Positions 4,962-12,474 of a DNA stretch of 24,390 bases are shown piece after piece. The stretch comes from a virus. The stretch covers positions 1 through 24,390 of IMG/VR virus record IMGVR_UViG_3300009447_000049. One strand, given 5' to 3'. Under the pieces are notes generated by a model. The model was not told where the DNA came from, did not search any database, and saw only the letters and a list, made by a program, of their open reading frames with translations. The position numbers and the translations under genes are program-made. Numbering within the stretch: position 1 is the stretch's first letter; every line of letters begins with the position of its first letter.

Positions 4962-5843
4962 ATGAGTTTATTAATTTCTGAACAGCCTTTATTGATAATG
5001 CCAAAGCTAGCGGCAAAGATTGGCTTGAACGAGGCTATTTTGGCTCAACAAATCCATTACTGGGTCGAGAAGTCTGACAAGTTTTATGACGGCAAGAATT
5101 GGATTTACAACACGCATGACTCTTGGTTAGAGCAATTTCCTTTCTGGTCTAAAGCCACTCTAAAGCGTGTGATTATCAGTTTAAAATCTCAAGGCGTTAT
5201 CTTTACGGGTAACTACAACAAAATGAAAATGGATCGGACTGTTTGGTACACGATTAACTACTCCCACCCTGTTTGTTTAGGTATCACCAAGTCTCACCAA
5301 GTCTCACCAATAATCAATGACAGTCAACAAGATCAACCATTAGATCAAATTGAGCCAAAGGTGGTGTCACATTGTTCTGATGTTGATGCCAATTTGACCC
5401 TTTCACATAAGGTCATTATGACCCCACCAATACCAGAGACTACAGAGACTACATCAGAGACTACATCAGATATTAATCATCATTATTTATCTGATGATGA
5501 ATTTAAAGATTTATGCGAAATAAGAATTGCCAATCATAAAGCTAGAAAAATGAAAGCTCCCGATATGACTCAAAGGATTGCAAACACATTAATCAATCAG
5601 ATTAGTTTAGCCATTAGTCGCGGATTTACTGTTGAAGATGTTTTGAATGAGTTTTCAACTACCACTTGGACAAGACTAAAGGCTGAGTGGTTAAAGCAAA
5701 AGCCTAGTAATGAAAACAATAATTTTATTGGAGGTCAGTATGCAGTCAATAAACCAGCTAATAACTCAGCCCCTGCAAGGGTCAGAGCAGAAAACGCAGA
5801 ACGAGAAGCGAATAGATCAAGACCTGAGCGAACGATTAATTGA
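4962..5843 (+). CDS. Replication initiation protein, lambda O-like role
   Basis: The first ~100 residues contain the winged-helix pattern of phage replication proteins: LISEQPLLIMPKLAAKIGLN, then QQIHYWVEKS, NWIYNTHDSWLEQFPFWSKA and LKSQGVI. A low-complexity linker (about residues 107-170, rich in Thr, Gln and Ser) separates it from a C-terminal helical part (175-240) that should contact the helicase loader, ending in an Asn/Arg-rich tail. The gene is followed by a P-like loader gene, as O is followed by P in lambda. Direct repeats in the linker DNA may be the origin. AGGA lies upstream of the ATG. The O-like role is by domain layout and position. Confidence 0.8.
   Translation: MSLLISEQPLLIMPKLAAKIGLNEAILAQQIHYWVEKSDKFYDGKNWIYNTHDSWLEQFPFWSKATLKRVIISLKSQGVIFTGNYNKMKMDRTVWYTINYSHPVCLGITKSHQVSPIINDSQQDQPLDQIEPKVVSHCSDVDANLTLSHKVIMTPPIPETTETTSETTSDINHHYLSDDEFKDLCEIRIANHKARKMKAPDMTQRIANTLINQISLAISRGFTVEDVLNEFSTTTWTRLKAEWLKQKPSNENNNFIGGQYAVNKPANNSAPARVRAENAEREANRSRPERTIN
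5281..5515 (+). other. Candidate replication origin inside the O-like gene
   Basis: Three consecutive 10-base units ending TCACCAA occupy 5281-5310 (GTATCACCAA, then GTCTCACCAA twice). A second cluster of GAGACTACA/GAGACTACATCA units occupies 5436-5468, and a 13-base palindrome GGTCATTATGACC lies at 5411-5423. The second cluster is followed by an AT-rich stretch to about 5515. Lambda also carries iterons followed by AT-rich DNA inside O, so this is the most likely origin. The repeats also encode a simple Thr/Ser/Gln linker, which is a non-regulatory explanation. Confidence 0.4.
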
Positions 5844-6192
5844 CCGCCTATGGGAAGTAATGACTGACCTATTTGGTCACAAGTGGACTAGCAGCCATGA
5901 TTTTTCTGATAACGGCAGTTGGACTTCTTTTCTTGAGGACTTGAACGGCAAGCAATTTAAAGCTGGCATTGATGCGCTACAAGATTGGACAGAATCATGG
6001 CCTCCATCAGCCACCGACTTTAGAAATATGTGTTTAGGCAGAGCCAGAGGCGGTGAAGAACAAAACATGATTTCTAATCAACAAGCGATACAAGCAAGGT
6101 CAGCCCCCTTAATGATTACCAAGCAGTTAACCGATGAAGAACGCGATTACGGAACACAACAAGCGGCAGCATTAAAAGGATTGTTTGCATGA
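5740..6192 (+). CDS. Lambda P-like helicase loader
   Basis: Residues about 31-104 show the conserved core of lambda P-type proteins: LIDRLWEVMTDLFGHKWTSS, then WTSFLEDLNGKQFKAGIDAL and ESWPPSATDFRNMCLG. Such proteins deliver host DnaB helicase to the origin-bound initiator. The start at 5740 is chosen because GGAGGT lies just before it; the frame is open ten codons further up. It overlaps the end of the O-like gene by about 100 bases, and the next gene begins at its stop (ATGA). The N terminus is Gln-rich. At about 150 aa it is shorter than lambda P (233 aa). Confidence 0.8.
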   Translation: MQSINQLITQPLQGSEQKTQNEKRIDQDLSERLIDRLWEVMTDLFGHKWTSSHDFSDNGSWTSFLEDLNGKQFKAGIDALQDWTESWPPSATDFRNMCLGRARGGEEQNMISNQQAIQARSAPLMITKQLTDEERDYGTQQAAALKGLFA

Positions 6193-6368
6193 AAGATTAT
6201 TTAGCAAAGCCAAAATTAAAAAGCGATTACAAAGAATTGTTACCTAGTTACAAAGGCCCAGTTCATAAAGCGAAGTGGGGCGAAAGTGGAGGCTTAACTC
6301 ACATTATCAAATCACAACTTAATCCCAGTGCAAGGGCCAAATATAACAAGCAAAGGAAAGTCGCATGA
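6189..6368 (+). CDS. Small basic hypothetical protein (59 aa)
   Basis: A 59-residue, strongly basic protein starting MKDYLAKPKLKSDYKELLPS and ending in a Lys/Arg-rich tail. It contains a K-A-K-W-G and a G-L-T-H stretch but no recognised family. ATGA overlaps link it upstream to the P-like gene and downstream to the winged-helix gene, which strongly supports coding. Its length puts it under many gene-calling limits. A nucleic-acid-binding role is plausible from charge alone. Confidence 0.6.
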   Translation: MKDYLAKPKLKSDYKELLPSYKGPVHKAKWGESGGLTHIIKSQLNPSARAKYNKQRKVA

Positions 6369-6613
6369 TTCATTCAAATAGCAGAGCCGCTTTAGCATCA
6401 ATTGCCCCCGTTACTGGTCAGGCATGTATTGAGGTGTTGAGGGTGATTAGAGAAAGCCAGCCAATTACTCGTCAAGACATTGCTGCAAATTTAGGTTGGG
6501 AGATTAATCGGGTAACGGGTCGTGTTCGTGAATTGCTTGATAAAAACAGCATTATTGAGGCTGGCAATGACACCACACATAAAGTTAAACGTGGCCTATT
6601 GAAAGTCGCATGA
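6365..6613 (+). CDS. Winged-helix DNA-binding protein (82 aa)
   Basis: The protein contains IRESQPITRQDIAANLGWEI then NRVTGRVRELLDKNSIIEAG, the helix-turn-helix and wing of small phage MarR-like proteins ([ST]-R-x-D-I-A-x-x-L-G-W-x-x-N-x-V-[ST]-G-R-[VI]-x-E-L). Residues about 24-78 form the domain. It is coupled by ATGA on both sides within the replication operon. It could be a local regulator or a replication accessory protein; no operator can be assigned to it. Confidence 0.75.
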   Translation: MIHSNSRAALASIAPVTGQACIEVLRVIRESQPITRQDIAANLGWEINRVTGRVRELLDKNSIIEAGNDTTHKVKRGLLKVA

Positions 6614-6885
6614 GTTTAACCTTAGAGCAGTGTCAGTCAATAGTTAAGCGCAAAAACGCTGGCATGTTGTCAGCAGAAATTGCCAAAAAATATGATATGC
6701 CACTTTATCATGTGACATTGATAATGAAGTGCCAGCGCAACCGATACCCATTAAACGAGTATTTGTTGATTGATAACCCTGCTTATAAATTCAGCCCGTT
6801 GCATGAAAAGAAATGCGCGTGGGATTTGCGCTTGAGTTTGCGCTTATCACGATTGCCAATGAGCAAATGGGCTGATGCAATATGA
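6610..6885 (+). CDS. Small HTH-like hypothetical protein (91 aa)
   Basis: The N-terminal half, LTLEQCQSIVKRKNAGMLSA then EIAKKYDMPLYHVTLIMKCQ, has the spacing of a simple helix-turn-helix (an A-x-[EQ]-I-A-x-x-[YF]-x-[MLV] element). The C-terminal half (residues 42-91) has conserved-looking Trp, Leu and Arg residues but no known domain. It lies in the ATGA chain leading to ninB. It might be a transcription activator in the position where lambdoid phages place late regulators, but it does not resemble Q proteins. Confidence 0.55.
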   Translation: MSLTLEQCQSIVKRKNAGMLSAEIAKKYDMPLYHVTLIMKCQRNRYPLNEYLLIDNPAYKFSPLHEKKCAWDLRLSLRLSRLPMSKWADAI

Positions 6886-7298
6886 CAGGTAACGATTGGA
6901 CAGTTAACTCAGACCCAAGTCTTGAGAACTTAATTAAACATTTGCGTGAACTGTATGCCGATAAAAAATATGTACAGGTTAAGTGGACAACAGGCAAGTC
7001 GAGAACAACGACACAGAATAGCTCACTTCACAAATACTGTGATCTATTGGCTGCTGAACTAAATGGTCGTGGCTTGGATATGGTTAAAACGCTAAAGCAG
7101 GGCGTAGATATTCCGTGGACAAAAGTAACAGTCAAAGAGCATATCTGGCGACCCGTTCAAGACGCACAGTTAGGCAAAAACTCAACGATCAAATTAGAAA
7201 GCCATGAAGTCAGTGCAGTATACGATGTAATCAATCGCCACCTGTCTGACAAGTTTGGTGTTCATGTGCCGTTTCCGAGTAAAGACAATAATGGCTAA
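6882..7298 (+). CDS. ninB: NinB recombination protein
   Basis: NinB (lambda Orf) is a recombination mediator that interacts with SSB and can replace host RecFOR in phage crosses. The full-length frame shows the family pattern: KSRTTTQNSSLHKYCDLLAA near residues 39-58, then VDIPWTKVTVKEHIWRPVQ and an S-T-I-K-L-E element before HEVSAVYDVINRHLSDKFG and the C-terminal VPFPS. Length (138 aa) is as expected. It overlaps the preceding gene by ATGA and is followed by ninG, as in lambda-type nin regions. Confidence 0.93.
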   Translation: MTGNDWTVNSDPSLENLIKHLRELYADKKYVQVKWTTGKSRTTTQNSSLHKYCDLLAAELNGRGLDMVKTLKQGVDIPWTKVTVKEHIWRPVQDAQLGKNSTIKLESHEVSAVYDVINRHLSDKFGVHVPFPSKDNNG

Positions 7299-7884
7299 CA
7301 CTAAAAAGCGTTGTAGACATTGCAAAGCCTTTGCTCTGGTGGAAGTAGGTGTAACAGTACCGCTAGGCTTTTACTGTAGCAAAGAACACGCCTTAGAACA
7401 TCAGCAGGCCAAAGCTATAGCCAGTGTGAGCAAGATTAGAGCAAAAGCCACACAATTAGCTAAGAAAAACATAAAGGCCCGTAAGCAGGCTTTAAAGAGC
7501 CTTGGTGAGCTACACAAAGAAGCGCAGCCAGAATTTAATAAGTACATCAGACTAAGAGACAAAGGAAAGCCCTGTATAAGCTGTCAACGACACCACACAG
7601 GCCAGATTCACGCAGGGCATTACAGATCGGTAGGGGCAGCAGCAGAATTGCGATACAACGAGAACAACGTCCACGCCCAATGTGCGCCCTGTAATAATCA
7701 CTTATCAGGTAACGCCATTGATTACCGCATTAATCTGATTAACAAGATTGGCATTAAAGCTGTTGAAGAATTAGAAGGGCCACAAGAGCCAAGACGTTAT
7801 AGGCGTGACGATATTATTGCGATTAAAGCTAAATACAAAGCTAAAGCAAAAGAGTTAACAGTAAAGCTAGAGGGTGCTGCATGA
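7291..7884 (+). CDS. ninG: NinG (Rap) recombination endonuclease
   Basis: NinG/Rap recognises branched DNA and Holliday junctions. Here an N-terminal zinc-ribbon-like element (C8, C11, C29) is followed by a basic coiled region (residues 40-75) and a C-terminal HNH-like module: C95-x-x-C98, the GQIHAGHY stretch (H107, H110), then C131-x-x-C134-N-N-H137 and the NIxxINKIG-type helix. The start at 7291 is chosen because it overlaps the last bases of ninB; an in-frame extension upstream would read deep into ninB. At about 197 aa it is the usual length. It closes the recombination pair with NinB. Confidence 0.93.
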   Translation: MANTKKRCRHCKAFALVEVGVTVPLGFYCSKEHALEHQQAKAIASVSKIRAKATQLAKKNIKARKQALKSLGELHKEAQPEFNKYIRLRDKGKPCISCQRHHTGQIHAGHYRSVGAAAELRYNENNVHAQCAPCNNHLSGNAIDYRINLINKIGIKAVEELEGPQEPRRYRRDDIIAIKAKYKAKAKELTVKLEGAA

Positions 7885-8072
7885 TACCTATACATCAAGA
7901 CGAAGTTAACCAAGGGGCAAACCTTATTGCGTTACTCATAAAATCTTTAGTAGAAGTCAACGATGGTCGGCTTCTAAATGAACAAGATGATTTATTAATC
8001 GCTGCGGCAGTAGTTTGGATTGATGAATACAGTGAAATAGATGTTGAAGAAATTGAAATAACGGAACATTAA
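7881..8072 (+). CDS. Small acidic hypothetical protein (63 aa)
   Basis: A 63-residue, very acidic protein (repeated Asp and Glu at the C terminus, EIDVEEIEITEH) with a hydrophobic central helix (residues about 13-25 and 38-48). The charge pattern suggests a binding partner for a basic protein or DNA mimicry, but this is speculative. ATGA overlap with ninG supports coding. It lies directly before the small terminase gene, where lambdoid phages usually have Q and lysis genes; it resembles neither. Confidence 0.5.
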   Translation: MIPIHQDEVNQGANLIALLIKSLVEVNDGRLLNEQDDLLIAAAVVWIDEYSEIDVEEIEITEH

Positions 8073-8073
8073 A

Positions 8074-8442
8074 ATGAGCAGACCAACGAAGTACACGCCA
8101 GAACTATTGGCAAAAGCTAAGGAATACTTAGAATCCTACAGTACAGCTATTCCCTCGCATATCGGGCTTGCTTATTACTTAGGCATTGCTAACTCAACGA
8201 TGTACGCATGGTCGAAAGAGGAAGGCAAGGAAGAGTTTTCGGATATGTTAGACCGAATTATGCAATTACAATTTATAGAACTAAGCGATAAAGGGCTTAC
8301 AGGCGACTTTAATGCCGCTATAACCAAGCTGGTTTTAACAAAGCACAATTACACTGACAAGGTTGACCAGACTTCCAGTGATGGGTCTATGACGCCACCA
8401 ACAACGATTAACCTAGTGGCTAAAGAATTTGGTGATCTTTAA
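8074..8442 (+). CDS. terS: Terminase small subunit
   Basis: Small terminases recognise the phage packaging site and load the motor. The protein opens with SRPTKYTPELL, followed by an HTH region around IPSHIGLAYYLGIANSTMYA then W and, further on, FSDMLDRIMQLQF and the family element L-S-D-K-G-L-T-G-D-F-N leading to T-K-L-V-L-T-K-H-N-Y-T-D-K. This is the pattern of gp3/DNA-packaging-type small terminases. The C terminus is variable and polar. The next gene, the large terminase, follows directly. Length 122 aa is normal. Confidence 0.85.
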   Translation: MSRPTKYTPELLAKAKEYLESYSTAIPSHIGLAYYLGIANSTMYAWSKEEGKEEFSDMLDRIMQLQFIELSDKGLTGDFNAAITKLVLTKHNYTDKVDQTSSDGSMTPPTTINLVAKEFGDL

Positions 8443-9753
8443 ATGTCAGAAATTGACATTGAACTGCCACCTAAATTAGTTCCAATATTCCAAGGGGAGG
8501 CGAGAATACGCGCAGCCTATGGTGGAAGGGGTGGAGCCAAGAGCCGCGCTTTTGCATTAATGACTGCGGTGTGGGGCTTTAAATTTGGCATGAGTGGTCG
8601 ATCAGGTCAGATACTTTGCTTGCGCCAGTACATGAACAGCCTCAGTGAATCATCATTTGCTGAAATCAAGAACGCTATTCAAGCAGTGCCGTTTCTCAAT
8701 AATTATTATGATTGTGGCGATCATTACATACGAAGCAAAGACGGGCGTATCAGTTACTCATTTGCAGGCTTAACACGCAACATCGACAGCATTAAGTCAA
8801 AAGCCAGAATCTTGTTAGCGTTTATTGATGAAGCCGAGACAGTAAGTGAAGAGGCTTATATGAAGCTAATGCCGTCTATTCGTGAAGAGAATAGTGAGTG
8901 TTGGGTAATATGGAACCCACAATCAAAGGATTCAGCCACACACAAACGATTTAGATTAACCACGCCTGATTCCTGCAAAATTACCGCCATAAATTGGGCA
9001 GATAACCCTTGGATGCCGAAAGTGCTAACTGAGCAACGCCTAGAGGATTTAGAGCAACGCCCAGACACTTATGGTCATGTGTGGGAGGGTGACTTTTTAG
9101 AGTTCCCAGAAGGGGCTTTCTGGCTGCGAGAAATTAACAAAGCTAATGCTGATGGTCACATAGGCAGTTTACCTGTTGTTGCTTCACACCCTTGTTTAAC
9201 TTTTTGGGACATTGGGGCGTCAGATGGTTGTGCAATATGGGTAGTGCAACAAGTCGGATTAGAGTTTAGGTGTATCCAGTTTTACGAGGCATGGAATGAA
9301 CCATATAGTCATGCGGTTAAATGGTTACAAAGTTTGGACTTAGTATTTAGTGATATGTATTTGCCACACGATGCTGATCATAAGCGTCAAGGCGAACTAA
9401 AGAATAAAAGCCCAAAGGATATGCTCAAGCAATTAATGCCAAGCGCAAGCTGGCGCATAGTGCCAAGGATTCAAGACACTTTATGGGGTATACAGCAAAC
9501 CAGTGATATGTGGCCTTACATTTGGATTGATGAAGAAAAGTGTGCAAAGGGCTTAGATCATCTAAAGTCATACAGACGCAAGTGGTCAAACAGTGAGCAA
9601 CGCTGGTCGCATATACCCGATAAGTCTGAGGGCCACAGTGAAGCCGCAGACGCATTACGACAAATGGCACAAGCCTTTGCAGCAGGGGATTTGGGCCGTT
9701 CTAAGAAAAAGAATCGTGGAGCATTAAAGCGCAACGTAAAAGGTCTGGCCTAA
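8443..9753 (+). CDS. terL: Terminase large subunit (Terminase_3 type)
   Basis: The packaging motor: an N-terminal ATPase and a C-terminal nuclease that cuts concatemers. Walker A is AAYGGRGGAKS (residues about 24-34), Walker B is ILLAFIDEAE (123-132), and the coupling region is the CWVIWNPQS element near residue 155. The nuclease core has WDIGASD (D256 region), YLPHDAD (D310), and GHSEAADALRQ (D403). All expected acidic positions are present, so it should be active. Length 436 aa fits the PBSX/Sf6-like group. It lies directly behind terS with no gap. Confidence 0.95.
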   Translation: MSEIDIELPPKLVPIFQGEARIRAAYGGRGGAKSRAFALMTAVWGFKFGMSGRSGQILCLRQYMNSLSESSFAEIKNAIQAVPFLNNYYDCGDHYIRSKDGRISYSFAGLTRNIDSIKSKARILLAFIDEAETVSEEAYMKLMPSIREENSECWVIWNPQSKDSATHKRFRLTTPDSCKITAINWADNPWMPKVLTEQRLEDLEQRPDTYGHVWEGDFLEFPEGAFWLREINKANADGHIGSLPVVASHPCLTFWDIGASDGCAIWVVQQVGLEFRCIQFYEAWNEPYSHAVKWLQSLDLVFSDMYLPHDADHKRQGELKNKSPKDMLKQLMPSASWRIVPRIQDTLWGIQQTSDMWPYIWIDEEKCAKGLDHLKSYRRKWSNSEQRWSHIPDKSEGHSEAADALRQMAQAFAAGDLGRSKKKNRGALKRNVKGLA

Positions 9754-9777
9754 TAATGTTAATTTAATTGCAAAATA

Positions 9778-9786
9778 TGGTATAAT
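9778..9786 (+). promoter_or_regulatory. Extended -10 promoter before the virion block
   Basis: TGGTATAAT gives a perfect -10 box (TATAAT at 9781-9786) with the extended TGN element. The upstream -35 region is weak (an AT-rich stretch at about 9758-9763). It lies in the only sizeable gap on the plus strand after the replication genes (9754-9812) and before the micropeptide and polyvalent gene, so it likely drives transcription of this region independently of PR. A start near 9793 would leave a roughly 20-base leader. Confidence 0.7.
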
Positions 9787-9812
9787 GCACTAACAATTTT
9801 ACGGGTGCGTAC

Positions 9813-9890
9813 ATGATTACCAAAAAGCCTAAAAAGAAAGCTGTGAAAAAGCCAGCTAAAAAGCCAGCTAAGAAAGGTTATTACTCGTAA
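9813..9890 (+). CDS. Lys-rich micropeptide (25 aa)
   Basis: A 25-codon frame, MITKKPKKKAVKKPAKKPAK followed by KGYYS; about half of the residues are Lys, with a K-K-P-A-K repeat. It follows the extended -10 promoter, and its TAA overlaps the ATG of the polyvalent gene (TAATG). The tail resembles histone-H1-like or nucleoid-like C termini, so it may bind DNA or RNA. It may alternatively act mainly as a translated leader for the next gene. Too short for ordinary gene calling. Confidence 0.5.
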   Translation: MITKKPKKKAVKKPAKKPAKKGYYS

Positions 9891-11470
9891 TGGGTTTATT
9901 AAGCACCCCAATAGGTTTAGGTGTTAAGGCTGTTCGTGGCCTTATGGATATGTCTACGCCTGCAAGAATGGCTAGGGCTAAAGAGCAGGGCTTTGATACT
10001 GATACAAAGTGGTATCATGGAACTTCAGTAGATGCAGACCCGAAAACAGGACTTCCGTTTAAGGAATTTGATAGCTCTTTGCTAGGATCATCGTCTGGTG
10101 CTAAAGACACTAGGCATGGTTTTTATTTTGCTAAGAACAGAAGTACAGCAGACGCTTATAGGCCAACAAGCGAGGTAATAAATAAAAAGAAATTTGAGTC
10201 TGAATATGGACTGAGTATTGATGATGCACAGAAGCAGAAATCAAACTCAATGGACGAGTTAAGTTTCTGGGGGTTAAGTGATAAAGAAATACAGCCTTTA
10301 AGAAGCCCTAAGAATGTTGAAAAATTACCTGATTACATGAAAGATTCAGGGTGGGACTACTCAGCAACTAATAGGAAGCTAAACCCTGCAACTTACACCT
10401 CTAACAGGCAATATAGACCTTCCGAGTGGATAAGTGAAGTTAAAGAAGGTTCAAACTTCTCAGTCAACTTAAATACTTCTAACTTTAAAGAAGTTGATAT
10501 GGGCGGTAGCTCATGGGATGCGAACATACAAGATAGTATAGCTAAAGAGGCTAAACTAGATGGGTATGAAGGTGTTATATTTAAGAATATGCAAGACTCT
10601 GGATGGTTTGGCGGTTCAGGTGTTGATGATATAGCACTTGCTTTTGAAACTAAAAACATTCGCTCCCCAGACGCAGCATTTGACCCTGCCAAGATTTCAT
10701 CATCTAACCTACTAGCATCAAACCCAGTAGCTACGGCAGCAGCAGGCGCAGGCGGTTTACTAGCTGTGACGGGTAGTGAAGATGCTGATGCAGGGGTGGT
10801 TGGTAAATCATTAGATAACATTATTAAGGCTGCTAATAAACAGGGCGTAAAGCTAGACGTATTTGAAAACAAAAAGAAGGGTGGTTTAGAGTTATCTCGT
10901 ATTGTTGTTCCTGAGAAGTCAAAGGGCGTAGGCACTTCAATAATGAATGATTTAGCCGAATATGCTGATAAAACTGGGCAGACTGTTTCATTATCACCAT
11001 CGACAGATTTTGGTGGCACTTCTAAGAGGCGACTAACAGAGTTTTACAAACGCTTTGGGTTTGTTCAGAACAAAGGCAAAAATAAAGACTATACAATCTC
11101 CAATAGTATGTATAGATCACCATCAATTAAATCCTCTAACCCAGTAGCAACAACAGGCGCAGGCTTAATGGCTAACGTAACAGGCCAACCATCTAACCTA
11201 TCATCTTATATGCAGGGTAATACAGACGCTTACCTGACTAATGCAGAAAGGCAATACCTACAAAACAAGCAAGCATTTGAAAGCAATTTCTCAGACGATA
11301 CAGGGTGGGACAGAGCAGACATATTGCCATTTAGAGTTAATGAGCAAACAGGTGAACGTGAGTTTGCAACGCCCGAAATGATTAAAGGGCTTTTAAGTGG
11401 GCTTTACGACATAGGGCAGTCAAAAAACACAAAGATAAGTAACCCTGCATCATTATTGGAATTAATTTAA
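9890..11470 (+). CDS. Polyvalent protein: ADP-ribosyltransferase-like plus GNAT domains
   Basis: Residues about 40-265 look like an ART-type ADP-ribosyltransferase of polyvalent phage proteins: WYHGT (H43), GFYFA with a following A-D-A-Y (80-90), LDGYEGVIFKNM, then AFETKNIRSPDAAFDP. A hydrophobic Ala/Gly stretch follows (279-293). Residues about 320-410 resemble a GNAT acetyltransferase: LELSRIVVPEKSKGVGTSIM (K-x-x-G-x-G acetyl-CoA loop), LAEYADKTGQTVSLSP and FYKRFGFVQN. A second SNPVAT element recurs at 416-421. Proteins of this kind may be injected with phage DNA and modify host targets. The third ART catalytic residue is not certain. It has its own upstream promoter and lies between terL and the adaptor. 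Confidence 0.75.
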   Translation: MGLLSTPIGLGVKAVRGLMDMSTPARMARAKEQGFDTDTKWYHGTSVDADPKTGLPFKEFDSSLLGSSSGAKDTRHGFYFAKNRSTADAYRPTSEVINKKKFESEYGLSIDDAQKQKSNSMDELSFWGLSDKEIQPLRSPKNVEKLPDYMKDSGWDYSATNRKLNPATYTSNRQYRPSEWISEVKEGSNFSVNLNTSNFKEVDMGGSSWDANIQDSIAKEAKLDGYEGVIFKNMQDSGWFGGSGVDDIALAFETKNIRSPDAAFDPAKISSSNLLASNPVATAAAGAGGLLAVTGSEDADAGVVGKSLDNIIKAANKQGVKLDVFENKKKGGLELSRIVVPEKSKGVGTSIMNDLAEYADKTGQTVSLSPSTDFGGTSKRRLTEFYKRFGFVQNKGKNKDYTISNSMYRSPSIKSSNPVATTGAGLMANVTGQPSNLSSYMQGNTDAYLTNAERQYLQNKQAFESNFSDDTGWDRADILPFRVNEQTGEREFATPEMIKGLLSGLYDIGQSKNTKISNPASLLELI

Positions 11471-12090
11471 TGGCTATCTCAACTTACGCAGAGTTAAAAA
11501 CATCAATCGCTAATTTCTTAAATCGTGATGATCTAACGGCTACTATTCCTGATTTCATTTCGTTGGCTGAATCGTCAATCAATAATGAGATTAGACACTG
11601 GCGCATGGAGACACGCGCTGAAACAACCATTGACAGCCAGTTTACAGGCATCCCCACCGATTGGTTATCGACTATAAGATTTCACTTGGTTACGACAGGC
11701 ACAAGCAGTTTAGATTTTATGTCGCTGGCTACTATGCAAGCAAGCCGAGCAGCGCGTAACAACTCCACAGGTACACCAACCAACTACAGCCTTAACTCGT
11801 CACAATTTGAGGTATTTCCAACGCCTGATGGTTCGTACAGCGCGATACTGATGTATTACGCCAAGATACCCACACTTTCTGATTCAGCAACCACTAACTG
11901 GTTGTTAACCCATCACCCCGATATTTATTTGTATGGTGCTTTGCTGCATAGCGCACCTTACTTAAAAGAAGATGAAAGAGCCTCAACATGGGCTGCTCTT
12001 TATTCTGCTGCTGTGGCTAGAGTTAATACCGCAAGCAGTCGATCAACCGCGAGTGGCTCTGGCCTACGCTTGAAAATAGGTGCTTATTAA
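11470..12090 (+). CDS. Head-tail adaptor, SU10-type
   Basis: Begins MAISTYAELKTSIANFLNRD and continues LTATIPDFISLAESSINNEI, with a conserved R-H-W-R-M-E-T motif. This is the start of the small phage adaptor proteins known from phiSU10-like podoviruses, which sit between portal and tail. A central strand-rich part (residues 60-140, with SLDFMSLATMQ and YYAKIPTLS) and a helical C terminus (LYGALLHSAPYLKEDER) complete the family pattern. Length 206 aa is as expected. It overlaps both neighbours by TAATG. The family name is from memory. Confidence 0.75.
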   Translation: MAISTYAELKTSIANFLNRDDLTATIPDFISLAESSINNEIRHWRMETRAETTIDSQFTGIPTDWLSTIRFHLVTTGTSSLDFMSLATMQASRAARNNSTGTPTNYSLNSSQFEVFPTPDGSYSAILMYYAKIPTLSDSATTNWLLTHHPDIYLYGALLHSAPYLKEDERASTWAALYSAAVARVNTASSRSTASGSGLRLKIGAY

Positions 12091-12473
12091 TGTCATTTAC
12101 GACTTTCTTAGAAAACGAAGTATTAGATCATGTATTCCGAAATGCGGCATACACACCACCATCTACTGTTTACATCGGTTTGTACACATCAGCCACAGGC
12201 GCAGGCGGTACAGGCACAGAAGTATCGGGCAATGGCTACACACGCAAGGCTATGGCTTTTGATGCGTCTGTATCGGGTGCTATCGACAATACTAGCGCAG
12301 TTGAGTTTCCAACGGCTACGGGTGTGTGGGGAACCATTACGCATACCGCAGTATTAGATGCAGCAACAGGCGGCAATATGCTTGCTGAGACAGCGTTGAC
12401 GGCTAGTAAGCCCATTGGCAGTGGTGACGTATTTCGGTTCCAAGCTGGCGAATTTGACATAACCCTAACCTAG
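12090..12473 (+). CDS. Phage tail fibre-like protein (127 aa)
   Basis: Begins MSFTTFLENEVLDHVFRNAA, then YTPPSTVYIGLYTSATGAG and a G-T-E-V-S-G-N-G-Y-T-R-K-A segment. This is characteristic of small beta-rich proteins in phage genomes usually annotated as tail fibre or gp80-like proteins ([FY]-R-x-x-x-Y-T-x-P-x-x-[LV]-Y-[IV]-G-L-[HY]-[TS]). The remainder is a beta-sandwich-like stretch ending in a T-L-T-like strand. Its start overlaps the adaptor stop. The precise virion position is not known. Confidence 0.75.
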   Translation: MSFTTFLENEVLDHVFRNAAYTPPSTVYIGLYTSATGAGGTGTEVSGNGYTRKAMAFDASVSGAIDNTSAVEFPTATGVWGTITHTAVLDAATGGNMLAETALTASKPIGSGDVFRFQAGEFDITLT

Positions 12474-12474
12474 A

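Noticed and set aside
10393-11019. Minus-strand 208-codon frame
   Set aside because: It lies opposite the polyvalent gene; its product is a Ser/Pro/Ala-rich low-information translation with no ribosome site or coupling, so it is an antisense shadow.
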